A stretch of DNA of 8,572 nt from positions 1 to 8,572 of the forward strand of contig CADBQF010000211.1 in assembly GCA_902796705.1 (NCBI GenBank), read 5' to 3'. Both the position numbers and the translations under genes were made by a program. The notes under the pieces were generated by a model. That model made no database searches. It was not told the origin of the DNA and worked only from the letters and a program-made list of their open reading frames with translations. The DNA comes from Ruminococcus flavefaciens (GTDB lineage Bacteria; Bacillota; Clostridia; Oscillospirales; Ruminococcaceae). Shown here in pieces: positions 1 through 6,216 of the stretch. Every line of letters begins with the position of its first letter. Position 1 is the stretch's first letter.

Positions 1-144
1 CAGCCTTTGCTTCCTCGGCAGCCTTTATCTTAGCAGCTTTTTCGGCAGCAGCCTTTGCTTCCTCGGCAGCCTTTATCTTAGCAGCTTCTTCAGCAGCGGC
101 TCTTGCTTCTTCGGCGGCTTTAGCCTTGGCAGCAGCCTCTTCTG
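1..144 (-). repeat. 48-bp in-frame tandem repeat
   Basis: Bases 1-48 and 49-96 are direct copies with 2 differences in 48, and 97-144 is a degenerate third copy. Each unit encodes 16 residues (E-[EK]-A-A-K-I-K-A-A-E-E-A-K-A-A-A) of the gene at the left edge. The array probably continues beyond the window. Near-identity at DNA level, including synonymous positions, points to recent duplication and likely copy-number variation between strains. Confidence 0.9.
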
Positions 145-607
145 CTTTGCGTCTTGCCTTTTCCTCGGCATTGCGTTTTGCATCTTCTTCTGCGAGTGCG
201 GCACGTTCTCTTGCAAGGCGGTCTTTTTCGAGTTCCTTGCGTCTTATCTCCTCATAGTCCGGAAGCTCGCCTGAAATAACGATCCTCTTTTTCTTCGGGG
301 CAGGGGACTTGGCTGATTCTGCCTCATTGAGTATCTTATCCACAGCCGGAGCAGCCTGCTTCTGCGGAGCGGGAGCTGTTTTCTGCGGCTGGGCTTTCTT
401 TACGGGACGCTGCGGAGATGCTTTCGGTGAGCGTGCCATAGCCGACTGTGCATCAGCTAAAGCACCTAAAAGCTCGGCAGCAGTCTCGCTGTTCTCGCTG
501 TGTTTTTCATCTATCAAAGCACTGAGGAGGTCGTCAACGGACATCTCGTCGTACTTTTTCTTTCTCGGCTGAGCGTTTGCATCGCCGCCATTGTTTTTTA
601 TAGCCAT
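1..607 (-). CDS. Ala/Glu/Lys-rich repeat protein, unknown function (3' end outside window)
   Basis: The reading frame is open from an ATG at 605-607 to the left edge (202 codons seen) without a stop. GGAGGA at 612-617 lies 4 nt upstream of the ATG, and the proA stop is 19 nt upstream, so it is probably the last visible gene of the proBA operon. Residues 1-60 are polar with a short predicted helix (about 23-33). Residues 60-105 are a Pro/Gln/Lys/Ala-rich linker. A basic KKKR stretch and RIVISGELPDYEEI follow at 106-121. From about 122 onward the chain is almost only A, E, K and R, and it becomes a 16-residue repeat (AAKIKAAEEAKAAAEK type) at the edge. There is no signal peptide or membrane segment in the visible part. 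The composition resembles the TolA stalk or other long charged helices, but that is a low-complexity likeness only and no family was recognised. Confidence 0.8.
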   Translation of the reverse strand, partial: MAIKNNGGDANAQPRKKKYDEMSVDDLLSALIDEKHSENSETAAELLGALADAQSAMARSPKASPQRPVKKAQPQKTAPAPQKQAAPAVDKILNEAESAKSPAPKKKRIVISGELPDYEEIRRKELEKDRLARERAALAEEDAKRNAEEKARRKAEEAAAKAKAAEEARAAAEEAAKIKAAEEAKAAAEKAAKIKAAEEAKA

Positions 608-626
608 TCTATCCTCCAAAGGTAAA

Positions 627-1874
627 TTATCTTATCTGACCGTTTCCGTTTATCAGATATTTTATAGTAGTAAGCTCAGAAAGTCCCATCGGGCCTCTTG
701 CGTGGAGCTTCTGGGTAGAGATGCCTATTTCGGCACCGTAACCGAATTCTCCGCCGTCGGTGAAACGTGTGGAAGCGTTTACGTAGACAGCAGCGGCATC
801 GACTTCACGCTGGAACTTCTCAGCGTTTTCGAGGCTCTTTGTGACGATGCACTCAGAGTGCTTCGTGCTGTACTTTCTGATATGAGCGATAGCTTCATCG
901 ATATCGTCAACTACCTTGACAGCGATGATATAATCGTTGAATTCGGTAGCGTACTCAGTCTCGCCGGCTTTTTCGATGCCGCTGCCGAGTATCTCAATAG
1001 TACGGTCACAGCCGTATATCTTCACATTGTGTGACTTGAACCTCTCAGCTATCATGGGGAGGAACTTCTCAGCTATGTCCTTGTGGACGAGAAGGCTCTC
1101 TATAGCGTTGCATACGGACGGACGCTGTGTCTTGGCGTTGTCGGTGATATTGACAGCCATATCAAGGTCAGCGGAAGCGTCAACGTAAACGTGGCAGTTT
1201 CCTGCACCTGTCTCGATAACAGGAACGGTAGCGTTCTGGACAACTGCCTGTATGAGCCTTGCACTTCCTCTGGGGATAAGCACGTCGATATATCCGTTGA
1301 GCTTCATCAGAGCAGTAGTTGTCTCTCTTGAAGTATTGTCAACGACCTGTATCACATCAGCAGGCAGTCCGGCTGAAACGATCGCATCACGCATGATGTT
1401 TCCGAGGCATATATTTGAATTTATAGCTTCCTTGCCGCCTTTGAGGATAACGGCATTTCCTGCTTTGAGGCAGAGTGCAGCCGCATCGACAGTAACGTTC
1501 GGGCGTGACTCGAAGATAATGCCTATCACACCGAGGGGAACACGAGTCTTTGCGATACGCAGACCGTTCGGACGTGACGAGCCGGAGATTATCTGACCGA
1601 CAGGATCGTTCATAGCGATAAGTTCGTCAACGCCTTTAGCCATACCCTCTATGCGTTTCTCGTCAAGGCGGAGTCTGTCCTGCATGGCCTCTGATATGCC
1701 GTTTTCCTTGGCAGCAGCGAGGTCTTTTGCATTCTCAGCGATAATGAGAGCAGCTTTTTCTCTCAATGCAGAAGATATAGCGGTAAGAGCGTCATTTTTC
1801 ATCTTGGTCGAAGCAGAAGCTATCGCAGGTTCAGCGGCTTTTGCTTTGATTCCGAGTTCTTCGGTATAGCTCAT
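627..1874 (-). CDS. proA: gamma-glutamyl phosphate reductase (glutamate-5-semialdehyde dehydrogenase)
   Basis: Cytoplasmic NADPH-dependent enzyme of the ALDH superfamily that reduces gamma-glutamyl phosphate to glutamate-5-semialdehyde, the second step of proline synthesis. Numbering from the ATG at 1872-1874, the 415-residue protein has family motifs GVIGIIFESRPNV (about 115-127), VLIPRGSA (198-205), ETGAGNCHVYVD (221-232) and QRPSVCNA (250-257). I take Cys255 in the last as the catalytic thiol. HIRKYSTKHSE (331-341) fits the ProA signature. The frame is open 9 nt further to a GTG (1881-1883), but that GTG is part of the Shine-Dalgarno GAGGTG, so the ATG is preferred and 415 residues is the normal family length. 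It lies 27 nt after proB and 19 nt before the repeat protein. No frameshift or lost key residue is seen. Confidence 0.97.
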   Translation of the reverse strand: MSYTEELGIKAKAAEPAIASASTKMKNDALTAISSALREKAALIIAENAKDLAAAKENGISEAMQDRLRLDEKRIEGMAKGVDELIAMNDPVGQIISGSSRPNGLRIAKTRVPLGVIGIIFESRPNVTVDAAALCLKAGNAVILKGGKEAINSNICLGNIMRDAIVSAGLPADVIQVVDNTSRETTTALMKLNGYIDVLIPRGSARLIQAVVQNATVPVIETGAGNCHVYVDASADLDMAVNITDNAKTQRPSVCNAIESLLVHKDIAEKFLPMIAERFKSHNVKIYGCDRTIEILGSGIEKAGETEYATEFNDYIIAVKVVDDIDEAIAHIRKYSTKHSECIVTKSLENAEKFQREVDAAAVYVNASTRFTDGGEFGYGAEIGISTQKLHARGPMGLSELTTIKYLINGNGQIR

Positions 1875-1880
1875 ATTATT

Positions 1881-1886
1881 CACCTC
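1881..1886 (-). promoter_or_regulatory. proA Shine-Dalgarno that decides the start
   Basis: GAGGTG on the minus strand lies 6 nt before the ATG at 1872-1874. It overlaps the in-frame GTG that would otherwise give a three-residue N-terminal extension. Confidence 0.75.
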
Positions 1887-1901
1887 AATAAATTTATAGA
1901 A

Positions 1902-2702
1902 TCATTTATCACGGCGGCCCTTGAAAAGAGTGCCGATCTCCTTGTCCTCGAAAAGATCATAGAGGACTTCGGGATCTCTGCCGTTCATAATTATCATGTC
2001 TATCCCGGCTTCGGTAGCTATCTTGGCGGCGTTTATCTTAGTGGACATACCGCCCGTGCCGAGTTTGCTTCCTGCACCGCCTGCCATTTTCTCTATCTCA
2101 GGAGTTATCTCCTCGACATAGTAAACAGGCTTGGCATCGGGGTTGACTCTCGGATCTTCCTCATAGAGAGAATCTATATCCGAAAGTATGAGCAGAAGGT
2201 CTGCTCCGGAGAGCGAAGCGACGAGTGCGGAGAGCGAATCGTTCTCGCCTATCTCAAGCTCCAGCTCATCTATGGCGATAGTGTCGTTTTCGTTCACTAT
2301 CGGTATAACGCCCATTCCGACGAGAGCTTCGACAGTATTCTTGAAATTCTCGCAGTGGCTTGGGTTGTTGATTATCGTTTTTGTAAGGAGTATCTGACCG
2401 ACAGTTACGCTGTAGCGTGCGAACATATCGTCATATACGTGCATGAGTTCGCACTGACCGATAGCAGCGACAGCCTGTTTCTGGCGTGTCTCCTTCGGCT
2501 TTTCGGGAAGACCGAGTTTGCCTGCACCGAGACCGACAGCTCCGGACGATACCATTATTATCTCCTTGCCCGAATTATGCAGATCAGAGATGACACGGAC
2601 AAGATTTGTCATTCTTCTTATGTTGAGCTTGCCTGTCTTATGGGCAAGTGTAGATGTTCCGAGTTTGATAACTATGCGTTTTTTTTCGGAAATATTCCTC
2701 AT
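1902..2702 (-). CDS. proB: glutamate 5-kinase, short form without PUA domain
   Basis: Cytoplasmic kinase of the amino acid kinase family that phosphorylates the gamma-carboxyl of L-glutamate, the committed step of proline synthesis. Motifs in order: IVIKLGTST (10-18, phosphate-binding Lys13), VSSGAVGLG (51-59), PIVNENDT (134-141), GENDSLSA (152-159; many homologues have GDND, so Glu153 is a mild change), LSDIDSLY (173-180) and GTGGMSTK (215-222, the kinase signature). It is 266 residues and stops right after the kinase domain. The E. coli enzyme has about 367 with a C-terminal PUA domain. Short ProB proteins are known in other Firmicutes, so this is probably natural and not a truncation, but feedback by proline may differ. 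It starts 16 nt after the dehydrogenase stop, with GGAG about 10 nt upstream, and is followed by proA. Confidence 0.96.
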   Translation of the reverse strand: MRNISEKKRIVIKLGTSTLAHKTGKLNIRRMTNLVRVISDLHNSGKEIIMVSSGAVGLGAGKLGLPEKPKETRQKQAVAAIGQCELMHVYDDMFARYSVTVGQILLTKTIINNPSHCENFKNTVEALVGMGVIPIVNENDTIAIDELELEIGENDSLSALVASLSGADLLLILSDIDSLYEEDPRVNPDAKPVYYVEEITPEIEKMAGGAGSKLGTGGMSTKINAAKIATEAGIDMIIMNGRDPEVLYDLFEDKEIGTLFKGRRDK

Positions 2703-2718
2703 GGTCGAAAAACTCCGT

Positions 2719-3669
2719 TCAGTTGACTTTATTTATGGGACTGCCCTTGCTCCATGCTTCGAGGCAGTCATAGACTATGCTGTTGAGACGCACTCTCGTT
2801 TCGTAAGCCGCCCATGCGGTATGGGGCGTTATGATGCAGTTGTCTATGCCTTTGAGCGGGTGATCTTCCGGCATAGGCTCTGATGAGAGCACATCGGTAT
2901 AGGCGGCGGCTATGGATCCGCTCCTGAGAGCAAAGGCGAGGTCATTTTCGTTGACTACCGGCCCTCTTGAAGTATTGATGAATACAGCCGAACTCTTCAT
3001 CGCACCGAAGAGCTTCGCATCAGCGAGTCCCTTTGTCTCAGCGGTGAGAGGACAGTGTACAGTGAGGATATCGGCTCTGCTTGCGGCTGATATGAGGTCA
3101 GTCTGTTCGTATGGCAGATCGTCATGGTAAGTGCGTGAGCATACGATGACTTCCATGCCGAAAGCAGAAGCGAGCTGAGCGACTCTGCTGCCTATAGAGC
3201 CGTATCCGACAATGGCGATAGTCTTTCCGGCGATCTCGCCCGTTGGGAACGGGAAATAAGAGAAAGTCGGGGAAGAAGTCCATTCGCCCCTGCGGACTGC
3301 ATCGTCATACTGACGTATGCGGCTGTAGTGATCGAGAATATATGCAAATACCTGCTGTGCGACGGCATTTGTAGAATATCTGCCCGAATTGCAGACAGTG
3401 ATGTTCCTTGCAGCAGCGGCATCGACATCGATATTATTGAAACCCGTTGCGAAAAGACCGATGTATTTCAGGTTCGGGCATTTATCCATTATCTCCCCGG
3501 TGATGAGGACTTTATTGCAGAGAACAGCGTCCGCATCAGCTATGCGTTCAGCCGTCTGTTCCGGTGAAGTAAGGCCGTAAACGGTCACATCTCCGAGGCG
3601 GTTGAACTTTTCGGGCGAGATATCGCCGCCGGAGGTCATGGTATCCCAGTCAAGGATAACTATTTTCAT
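2719..3669 (-). CDS. D-isomer-specific 2-hydroxyacid dehydrogenase (glycerate/hydroxypyruvate type)
   Basis: Cytoplasmic NAD(P)-dependent oxidoreductase that interconverts a 2-oxoacid and its D-2-hydroxyacid. The 316-residue protein is full length for the family. The substrate-domain part includes LFATGFNNID (72-81). The Rossmann motif is GYGSIG (155-160). The family signature leads to INTSRGPVVN with catalytic Arg235, Glu264 lies in DVLSSEP, and His283 in TPHTAWAA completes the catalytic set. Overall style is closest to glycerate dehydrogenase/hydroxypyruvate reductase, but the substrate cannot be read from motifs; a SerA-like role is less likely because there is no C-terminal ACT domain. 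Its ATG overlaps the stop of the upstream membrane gene (ATGA), which suggests translational coupling, and it precedes proB by 16 nt. A functional link with proline synthesis is not evident. Confidence 0.92.
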   Translation of the reverse strand: MKIVILDWDTMTSGGDISPEKFNRLGDVTVYGLTSPEQTAERIADADAVLCNKVLITGEIMDKCPNLKYIGLFATGFNNIDVDAAAARNITVCNSGRYSTNAVAQQVFAYILDHYSRIRQYDDAVRRGEWTSSPTFSYFPFPTGEIAGKTIAIVGYGSIGSRVAQLASAFGMEVIVCSRTYHDDLPYEQTDLISAASRADILTVHCPLTAETKGLADAKLFGAMKSSAVFINTSRGPVVNENDLAFALRSGSIAAAYTDVLSSEPMPEDHPLKGIDNCIITPHTAWAAYETRVRLNSIVYDCLEAWSKGSPINKVN

Positions 3670-4073
3670 TTATCGTCATCTTCCTTTGCAGCATCTTCTG
3701 CATCAGCGGCATCGTCAGTATCATCAGACTGACCGCCGTCCGCAGCTTCATCGTTTTTCTTCTCGTCCTTAGCGGGCTTGTTCTTTGCTGACATAACTAT
3801 AGATGATACAAGGGCAGCCGCTATGAGGAGGACTTCTAAGATACCAAGTGCATAATAAGCAGTCCTGTGGCCGCTTGTGAGCCATATGAGCAGCGAGAGC
3901 GGGATAGCAGCAGCGAATATGAGCTGGAAAGGCTGCTTGTGCTTTGAGAATCTGAGTATAAAAAATATCGTTGCTACGCACACGAATGCTATATGCAGGC
4001 TGAAAGGGAACGGGAACATATCCGGTGCTTCCATACCTGTAGACTGAGCGAGCGTAAGTAATGGTAATGACAT
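3666..4073 (-). CDS. small three-segment membrane protein with acidic C-terminal tail
   Basis: Unrecognised 135-residue protein, first gene of the operon. Hydrophobic segments lie at about 24-41, 50-66 and 73-95. The basic loop RFSKHK after the first predicts N-out/C-in topology by the positive-inside rule. Residues 97-135 form a cytoplasmic tail, first Lys-rich and then strongly acidic (Asp/Glu/Ala), ending EDDDK. The frame is open to an ATG at 4188-4190, but that codon lies upstream of the predicted -10 box (4181-4186) and could not be in the mRNA. An ATG at 4119-4121 has no ribosome binding site. The ATG at 4071-4073 has GGAG 5 nt upstream and is chosen. Its stop overlaps the dehydrogenase start by 4 nt. 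The function is unknown; the acidic tail could bind cations or a partner, which is speculation. Confidence 0.8.
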   Translation of the reverse strand: MSLPLLTLAQSTGMEAPDMFPFPFSLHIAFVCVATIFFILRFSKHKQPFQLIFAAAIPLSLLIWLTSGHRTAYYALGILEVLLIAAALVSSIVMSAKNKPAKDEKKNDEAADGGQSDDTDDAADAEDAAKEDDDK

Positions 4074-4078
4074 AATTG

Positions 4079-4082
4079 CTCC
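4079..4082 (-). promoter_or_regulatory. Shine-Dalgarno supporting the internal start of the membrane protein
   Basis: GGAG on the minus strand lies 5 nt before the ATG at 4071-4073. The two upstream in-frame ATGs have no comparable site. Confidence 0.6.
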
Positions 4083-4157
4083 GATCTGTAAACAGACTGT
4101 TCTTGAACGGCGTACAGTCATGCCGGGATAATGTGCGTTTATCACTTTTACACGCAA

Positions 4158-4175
4158 AAGTATAAACGGATACTT
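4158..4175 (-). promoter_or_regulatory. inverted repeat at the predicted operon transcription start
   Basis: Perfect 6-bp arms AAGTAT/ATACTT are separated by 6 nt. They lie directly downstream of the -10 box, covering the predicted start (about 4174). It could be an operator or a 5'-end mRNA hairpin. Arms this short and A+T-rich can arise by chance. Confidence 0.3.
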
Positions 4176-4180
4176 ATTAC

Positions 4181-4209
4181 AGTATAACATAAAACGAAAT
4201 AAAATTCAA
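4181..4209 (-). promoter_or_regulatory. sigma-A promoter of the membrane protein-dehydrogenase-proBA operon
   Basis: On the minus strand, -35 TTGAAT (4204-4209), a 17-bp spacer and -10 TATACT (4181-4186). Predicted start is near 4174, leaving a leader of about 100 nt, too short for a T-box. No other promoter of this quality was noticed at the operon's gene junctions. Confidence 0.8.
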
Positions 4210-4320
4210 CAGCTTTTACAAAATAATCAGAGAAAACAATTGAAATTCTCCGACGATTTCCGGTAAAAATGATTAATTTAGGTAATGATAAGAATTGAAA
4301 GAAAAAATTTCGGAAAATAC

Positions 4321-4349
4321 TTGACAAATCCGGAAAAATATGATACTAT
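4321..4349 (+). promoter_or_regulatory. promoter of the peroxidase gene, extended -10
   Basis: Consensus -35 TTGACA (4321-4326), a 17-bp spacer and TACTAT (4344-4349) preceded by TG at 4341-4342, the extended -10 form. Predicted start is near 4356, about 60 nt before the gene. This rules out an upstream in-frame ATG at 4367 only weakly, but the Shine-Dalgarno at 4402-4407 settles the start. Confidence 0.75.
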
Positions 4350-4401
4350 AAAGTCACAGAAAAGAATTGAACTCAATCAAATTTGATAAAACTAATCGTT
4401 C

Positions 4402-4407
4402 AGGAGG
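4402..4407 (+). promoter_or_regulatory. Shine-Dalgarno of the peroxidase gene
   Basis: Perfect AGGAGG 7 nt before the ATG at 4415-4417. This excludes the in-frame ATG at 4367, which would add 16 residues not typical of the family. Confidence 0.85.
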
Positions 4408-4414
4408 TATTTAT

Positions 4415-4951
4415 ATGAATCTTTATGATTTTACGGCTCTGACACGCAAAGGCGAGGAAGTTCCGCTCAGGGACTACGAGGGAAAGCTCGTTCTCGTCGT
4501 CAATACAGCAACAGGCTGCGGATTCACTCCGCAGTATGAGGAACTTCAGGCAATTTATGAGGAATTCGGCAGCAAGGGATTTGAGATACTCGATTTCCCC
4601 TGCAATCAGTTCGCAGAACAGGCTCCCGGCACAAATGAGGAGATACACACTTTCTGCAAGGGAAGGTTCGGCATCACGTTCCCTCAGTTCGGAAAGATCG
4701 ACGTGAGAGGGGAGAACGCTGCCCCACTCTTCAAATGGCTCGCTGAAAATACTAAGTTCAACGGCTTCGGCATCGCCGGTGCTATCCTCGCCCCTATCGC
4801 CAAGAAAATGGACAGCGATTACAAAAACAACGGCTGGGTAAAGTGGAATTTCACAAAGTTCCTCATCGGCCGTGACGGTAATATCATCGCCCGCTTCGAG
4901 CCTACCGAAAAAATGAAAAAAGTAAAAGAAGCCATTGCCGCTGCTCTCTGA
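4415..4951 (+). CDS. glutathione peroxidase family protein, probably thioredoxin-dependent
   Basis: Thioredoxin-fold peroxidase that reduces H2O2 or organic hydroperoxides in the cytoplasm; 178 residues, normal for the family, with no signal peptide. The peroxidatic residue is Cys35 (TGC, not selenocysteine) in NTATGCGFTPQY. FPCNQFAEQAPG (61-72) supplies Gln69, and WNFTKFLIGRDG (144-155) supplies Trp144 and Asn145, completing the catalytic tetrad. Cys81 in FCKGRFGITFP sits where the resolving Cys of plant and insect thioredoxin-dependent enzymes lies, so the reductant is more likely thioredoxin than glutathione. The sequence has the usual NVAS changed to NTAT. The gene is alone on this strand with its own promoter, divergent from the proBA operon and convergent with the esterase gene. 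Oxidative-stress defence in an anaerobe is the likely role. Confidence 0.95.
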   Translation: MNLYDFTALTRKGEEVPLRDYEGKLVLVVNTATGCGFTPQYEELQAIYEEFGSKGFEILDFPCNQFAEQAPGTNEEIHTFCKGRFGITFPQFGKIDVRGENAAPLFKWLAENTKFNGFGIAGAILAPIAKKMDSDYKNNGWVKWNFTKFLIGRDGNIIARFEPTEKMKKVKEAIAAAL

Positions 4952-4983
4952 TCCCCCCTCACAGCGGTTTCTTGCAGATGTGT

Positions 4984-5049
4984 CTGCCCCCCTTTTTATT
5001 GGGGAAAACCCTTCCTCAGAAAGGTTTCCCCCAATAAAAGGGGAGGCAG
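4984..5049. repeat. 66-bp near-perfect palindrome between convergent genes
   Basis: Position 4984 pairs with 5049 and so on inward, without bulges, through 5013/5020: 30 positions with 26 Watson-Crick pairs, one G-T and three mismatches (4989, 5005, 5011), loop CCTCAG. The core has CCCC-TTTTATT-GGGG in each arm, so each arm can also fold on itself. It lies 33 nt after the peroxidase stop and 26 nt from the esterase stop. It may end transcription from both sides, but lacks a U-tract. An alternative is a small palindromic repeat element dispersed in the genome. Confidence 0.85.
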
Positions 5050-5074
5050 GCGTACCTGTAAGGAGCTGCCGGTG

Positions 5075-6112
5075 TCAGGTCAGTATCAGTTGTTTTATTC
5101 TTATGAGGTCGAAGACGTCGAGGGTGTTGTCTTTGATAACGTCGAATTTGTCGTTTTCGGCTGGGGTGATGCCGTGGTCTGGTCTGCCGAGGATAAATCT
5201 GCCGAGTTTAACGGCATCGGCTGTGGAATAATCGTATTCTTCCGGAGAGCCGGAGGAGGGCTGAGTCGTGCTGATATCCTCCTGAAAATAGTTATACAGG
5301 AGGTCTGCCCAGTATTTGCCCATTTTCTCGTAGCCCTGCTCGTTCGGGTGAACGCCGTCGTAGAGGTCGGTCTGCATATCGACAACGCTGTGGATATCGG
5401 CAAAGCGGACGTTTTTGCCCTCGCTCCGCATTTTTTCGACCATAACGGGGATAGATGCGTTATAGCTGTCGATATGCTCCTGAATGATATCAGCGAATTC
5501 CTCCGGGGTGCTGTTCCATTTTTTCTCGCCGTAAGCCCAGAGCCAGTCGGAAACGGTCACGGCATCGATATCCGGGATAGTTGAAACGAACACGACCGTT
5601 CCGTTATCGCCGGACTCCGAGAGGATATAGCTGACGAGCGATTCGAGCCTGTCGGTTATACCGTCGTTGTACGCACTGAGGATATCGTTCGTGCCTATCT
5701 GTAAAAGAACGATATCGGGGGAATATTCCTTGATGTAATTGCCGCTTTTGAGAGTCTCGTAAATGCCCTGACGAGTCTCCGTGCCGGTCATATACTGGAT
5801 AGCATAGCCGCTGTATCCGGCGTAATTTCCGTCATATTCCCGCTCTTTGCCGTTGTAGGTGAATGATTCACGGTCAGCACCTTTCGGGCCGACGAGATCG
5901 AAGCCGGTGCAGCCGAGGTCTTCGAGGGTACAGTACATATATTTTCTGTAGCCTCCGGTCTCCCAGTAGCCGTCTGTGATAGAGTCACCGACAGCCATTA
6001 TCCTGATCTTTTCGGGGCTGCTCCCGGAAGATTCTGCATTTCCGGGGAGTACGGCTGCTGAGGATACAGCCATAGAAGCAGCGGCGGCTGCGGCGAAGAG
6101 TTTTTTTCTCAT
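5075..6112 (-). CDS. secreted SGNH/GDSL esterase with C-terminal dockerin
   Basis: 345 residues. A signal peptide (1 to about 26: MRKK, Ala-rich core, PGNA) indicates export. The SGNH hydrolase domain (about 34-275) has block I VGDSITDG with nucleophile Ser44, a probable block II Gly in GYSGYAI (99-105), block III IGTNDI with Asn142, and block V DGVHPNEQGY with Asp252 and His255. A Ser/Thr/Pro linker (281-290) leads to a dockerin-like module (292-344). Its first calcium loop is lost (EEYDYSTADAVKLGRFILG) and its second is partly kept (D324, D328, D332, D335, then LIRIKQLIL). The likely role is deacetylation of plant polysaccharides such as pectin or xylan while attached to a cellulosome; the substrate is inferred from the neighbouring pectate lyase. 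AAGGAG is 9 nt before the ATG, and the gene has its own promoter. Confidence 0.93.
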   Translation of the reverse strand: MRKKLFAAAAAASMAVSSAAVLPGNAESSGSSPEKIRIMAVGDSITDGYWETGGYRKYMYCTLEDLGCTGFDLVGPKGADRESFTYNGKEREYDGNYAGYSGYAIQYMTGTETRQGIYETLKSGNYIKEYSPDIVLLQIGTNDILSAYNDGITDRLESLVSYILSESGDNGTVVFVSTIPDIDAVTVSDWLWAYGEKKWNSTPEEFADIIQEHIDSYNASIPVMVEKMRSEGKNVRFADIHSVVDMQTDLYDGVHPNEQGYEKMGKYWADLLYNYFQEDISTTQPSSGSPEEYDYSTADAVKLGRFILGRPDHGITPAENDKFDVIKDNTLDVFDLIRIKQLILT

Positions 6113-6140
6113 TCAGATCAACTCCTTTGATTTTTTCTTT

Positions 6141-6169
6141 ATTCTAACACATTTGCACCGTTTCGTCAA
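6141..6169 (-). promoter_or_regulatory. promoter of the GDSL esterase gene
   Basis: On the minus strand, -35 TTGACG (6164-6169), a 17-bp spacer ending in TGT, and -10 TAGAAT (6141-6146), so it also has the extended TGn element. Predicted start is near 6134, about 20 nt before the ATG. It lies directly after the terminator of the upstream gene, so the esterase is an independent unit. Confidence 0.8.
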
Positions 6170-6179
6170 TCATATCCAT

Positions 6180-6211
6180 AAAAAAAGGACTGCCGGAGCA
6201 GTCCTCTTTTT
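6180..6211 (-). terminator. intrinsic terminator of the dockerin protein gene
   Basis: The 7-bp perfect stem GGACTGC/GCAGTCC (6187-6193 with 6198-6204) has a 4-nt loop and seven T residues after it on the minus strand (6180-6186). It begins just after the dockerin gene's stop at 6217. An A-tract on the other side gives T's on the plus strand too, but no plus-strand gene ends here. Confidence 0.93.
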
Positions 6212-6216
6212 TGTAA

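Noticed and set aside
1..144. CRISPR-like direct repeats
   Set aside because: The copies are contiguous without spacers and are in frame in a coding sequence.
309..572. 87-codon plus-strand frame
   Set aside because: It is antisense to the repeat protein gene, with a Cys/Phe-rich composition typical of a shadow frame.
591..1034. 147-codon plus-strand frame
   Set aside because: It lies antisense inside proA, whose protein is clearly conserved, has no ribosome binding site and has no recognisable product.
4074..4174. Operon leader as a T-box or proline riboswitch
   Set aside because: It is about 100 nt, with no T-box sequence, no antiterminator and no intrinsic terminator before the first gene.
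5072..5584. 170-codon plus-strand frame
   Set aside because: It is the antisense shadow of the GDSL esterase; the minus-strand protein carries the signal peptide and catalytic motifs.
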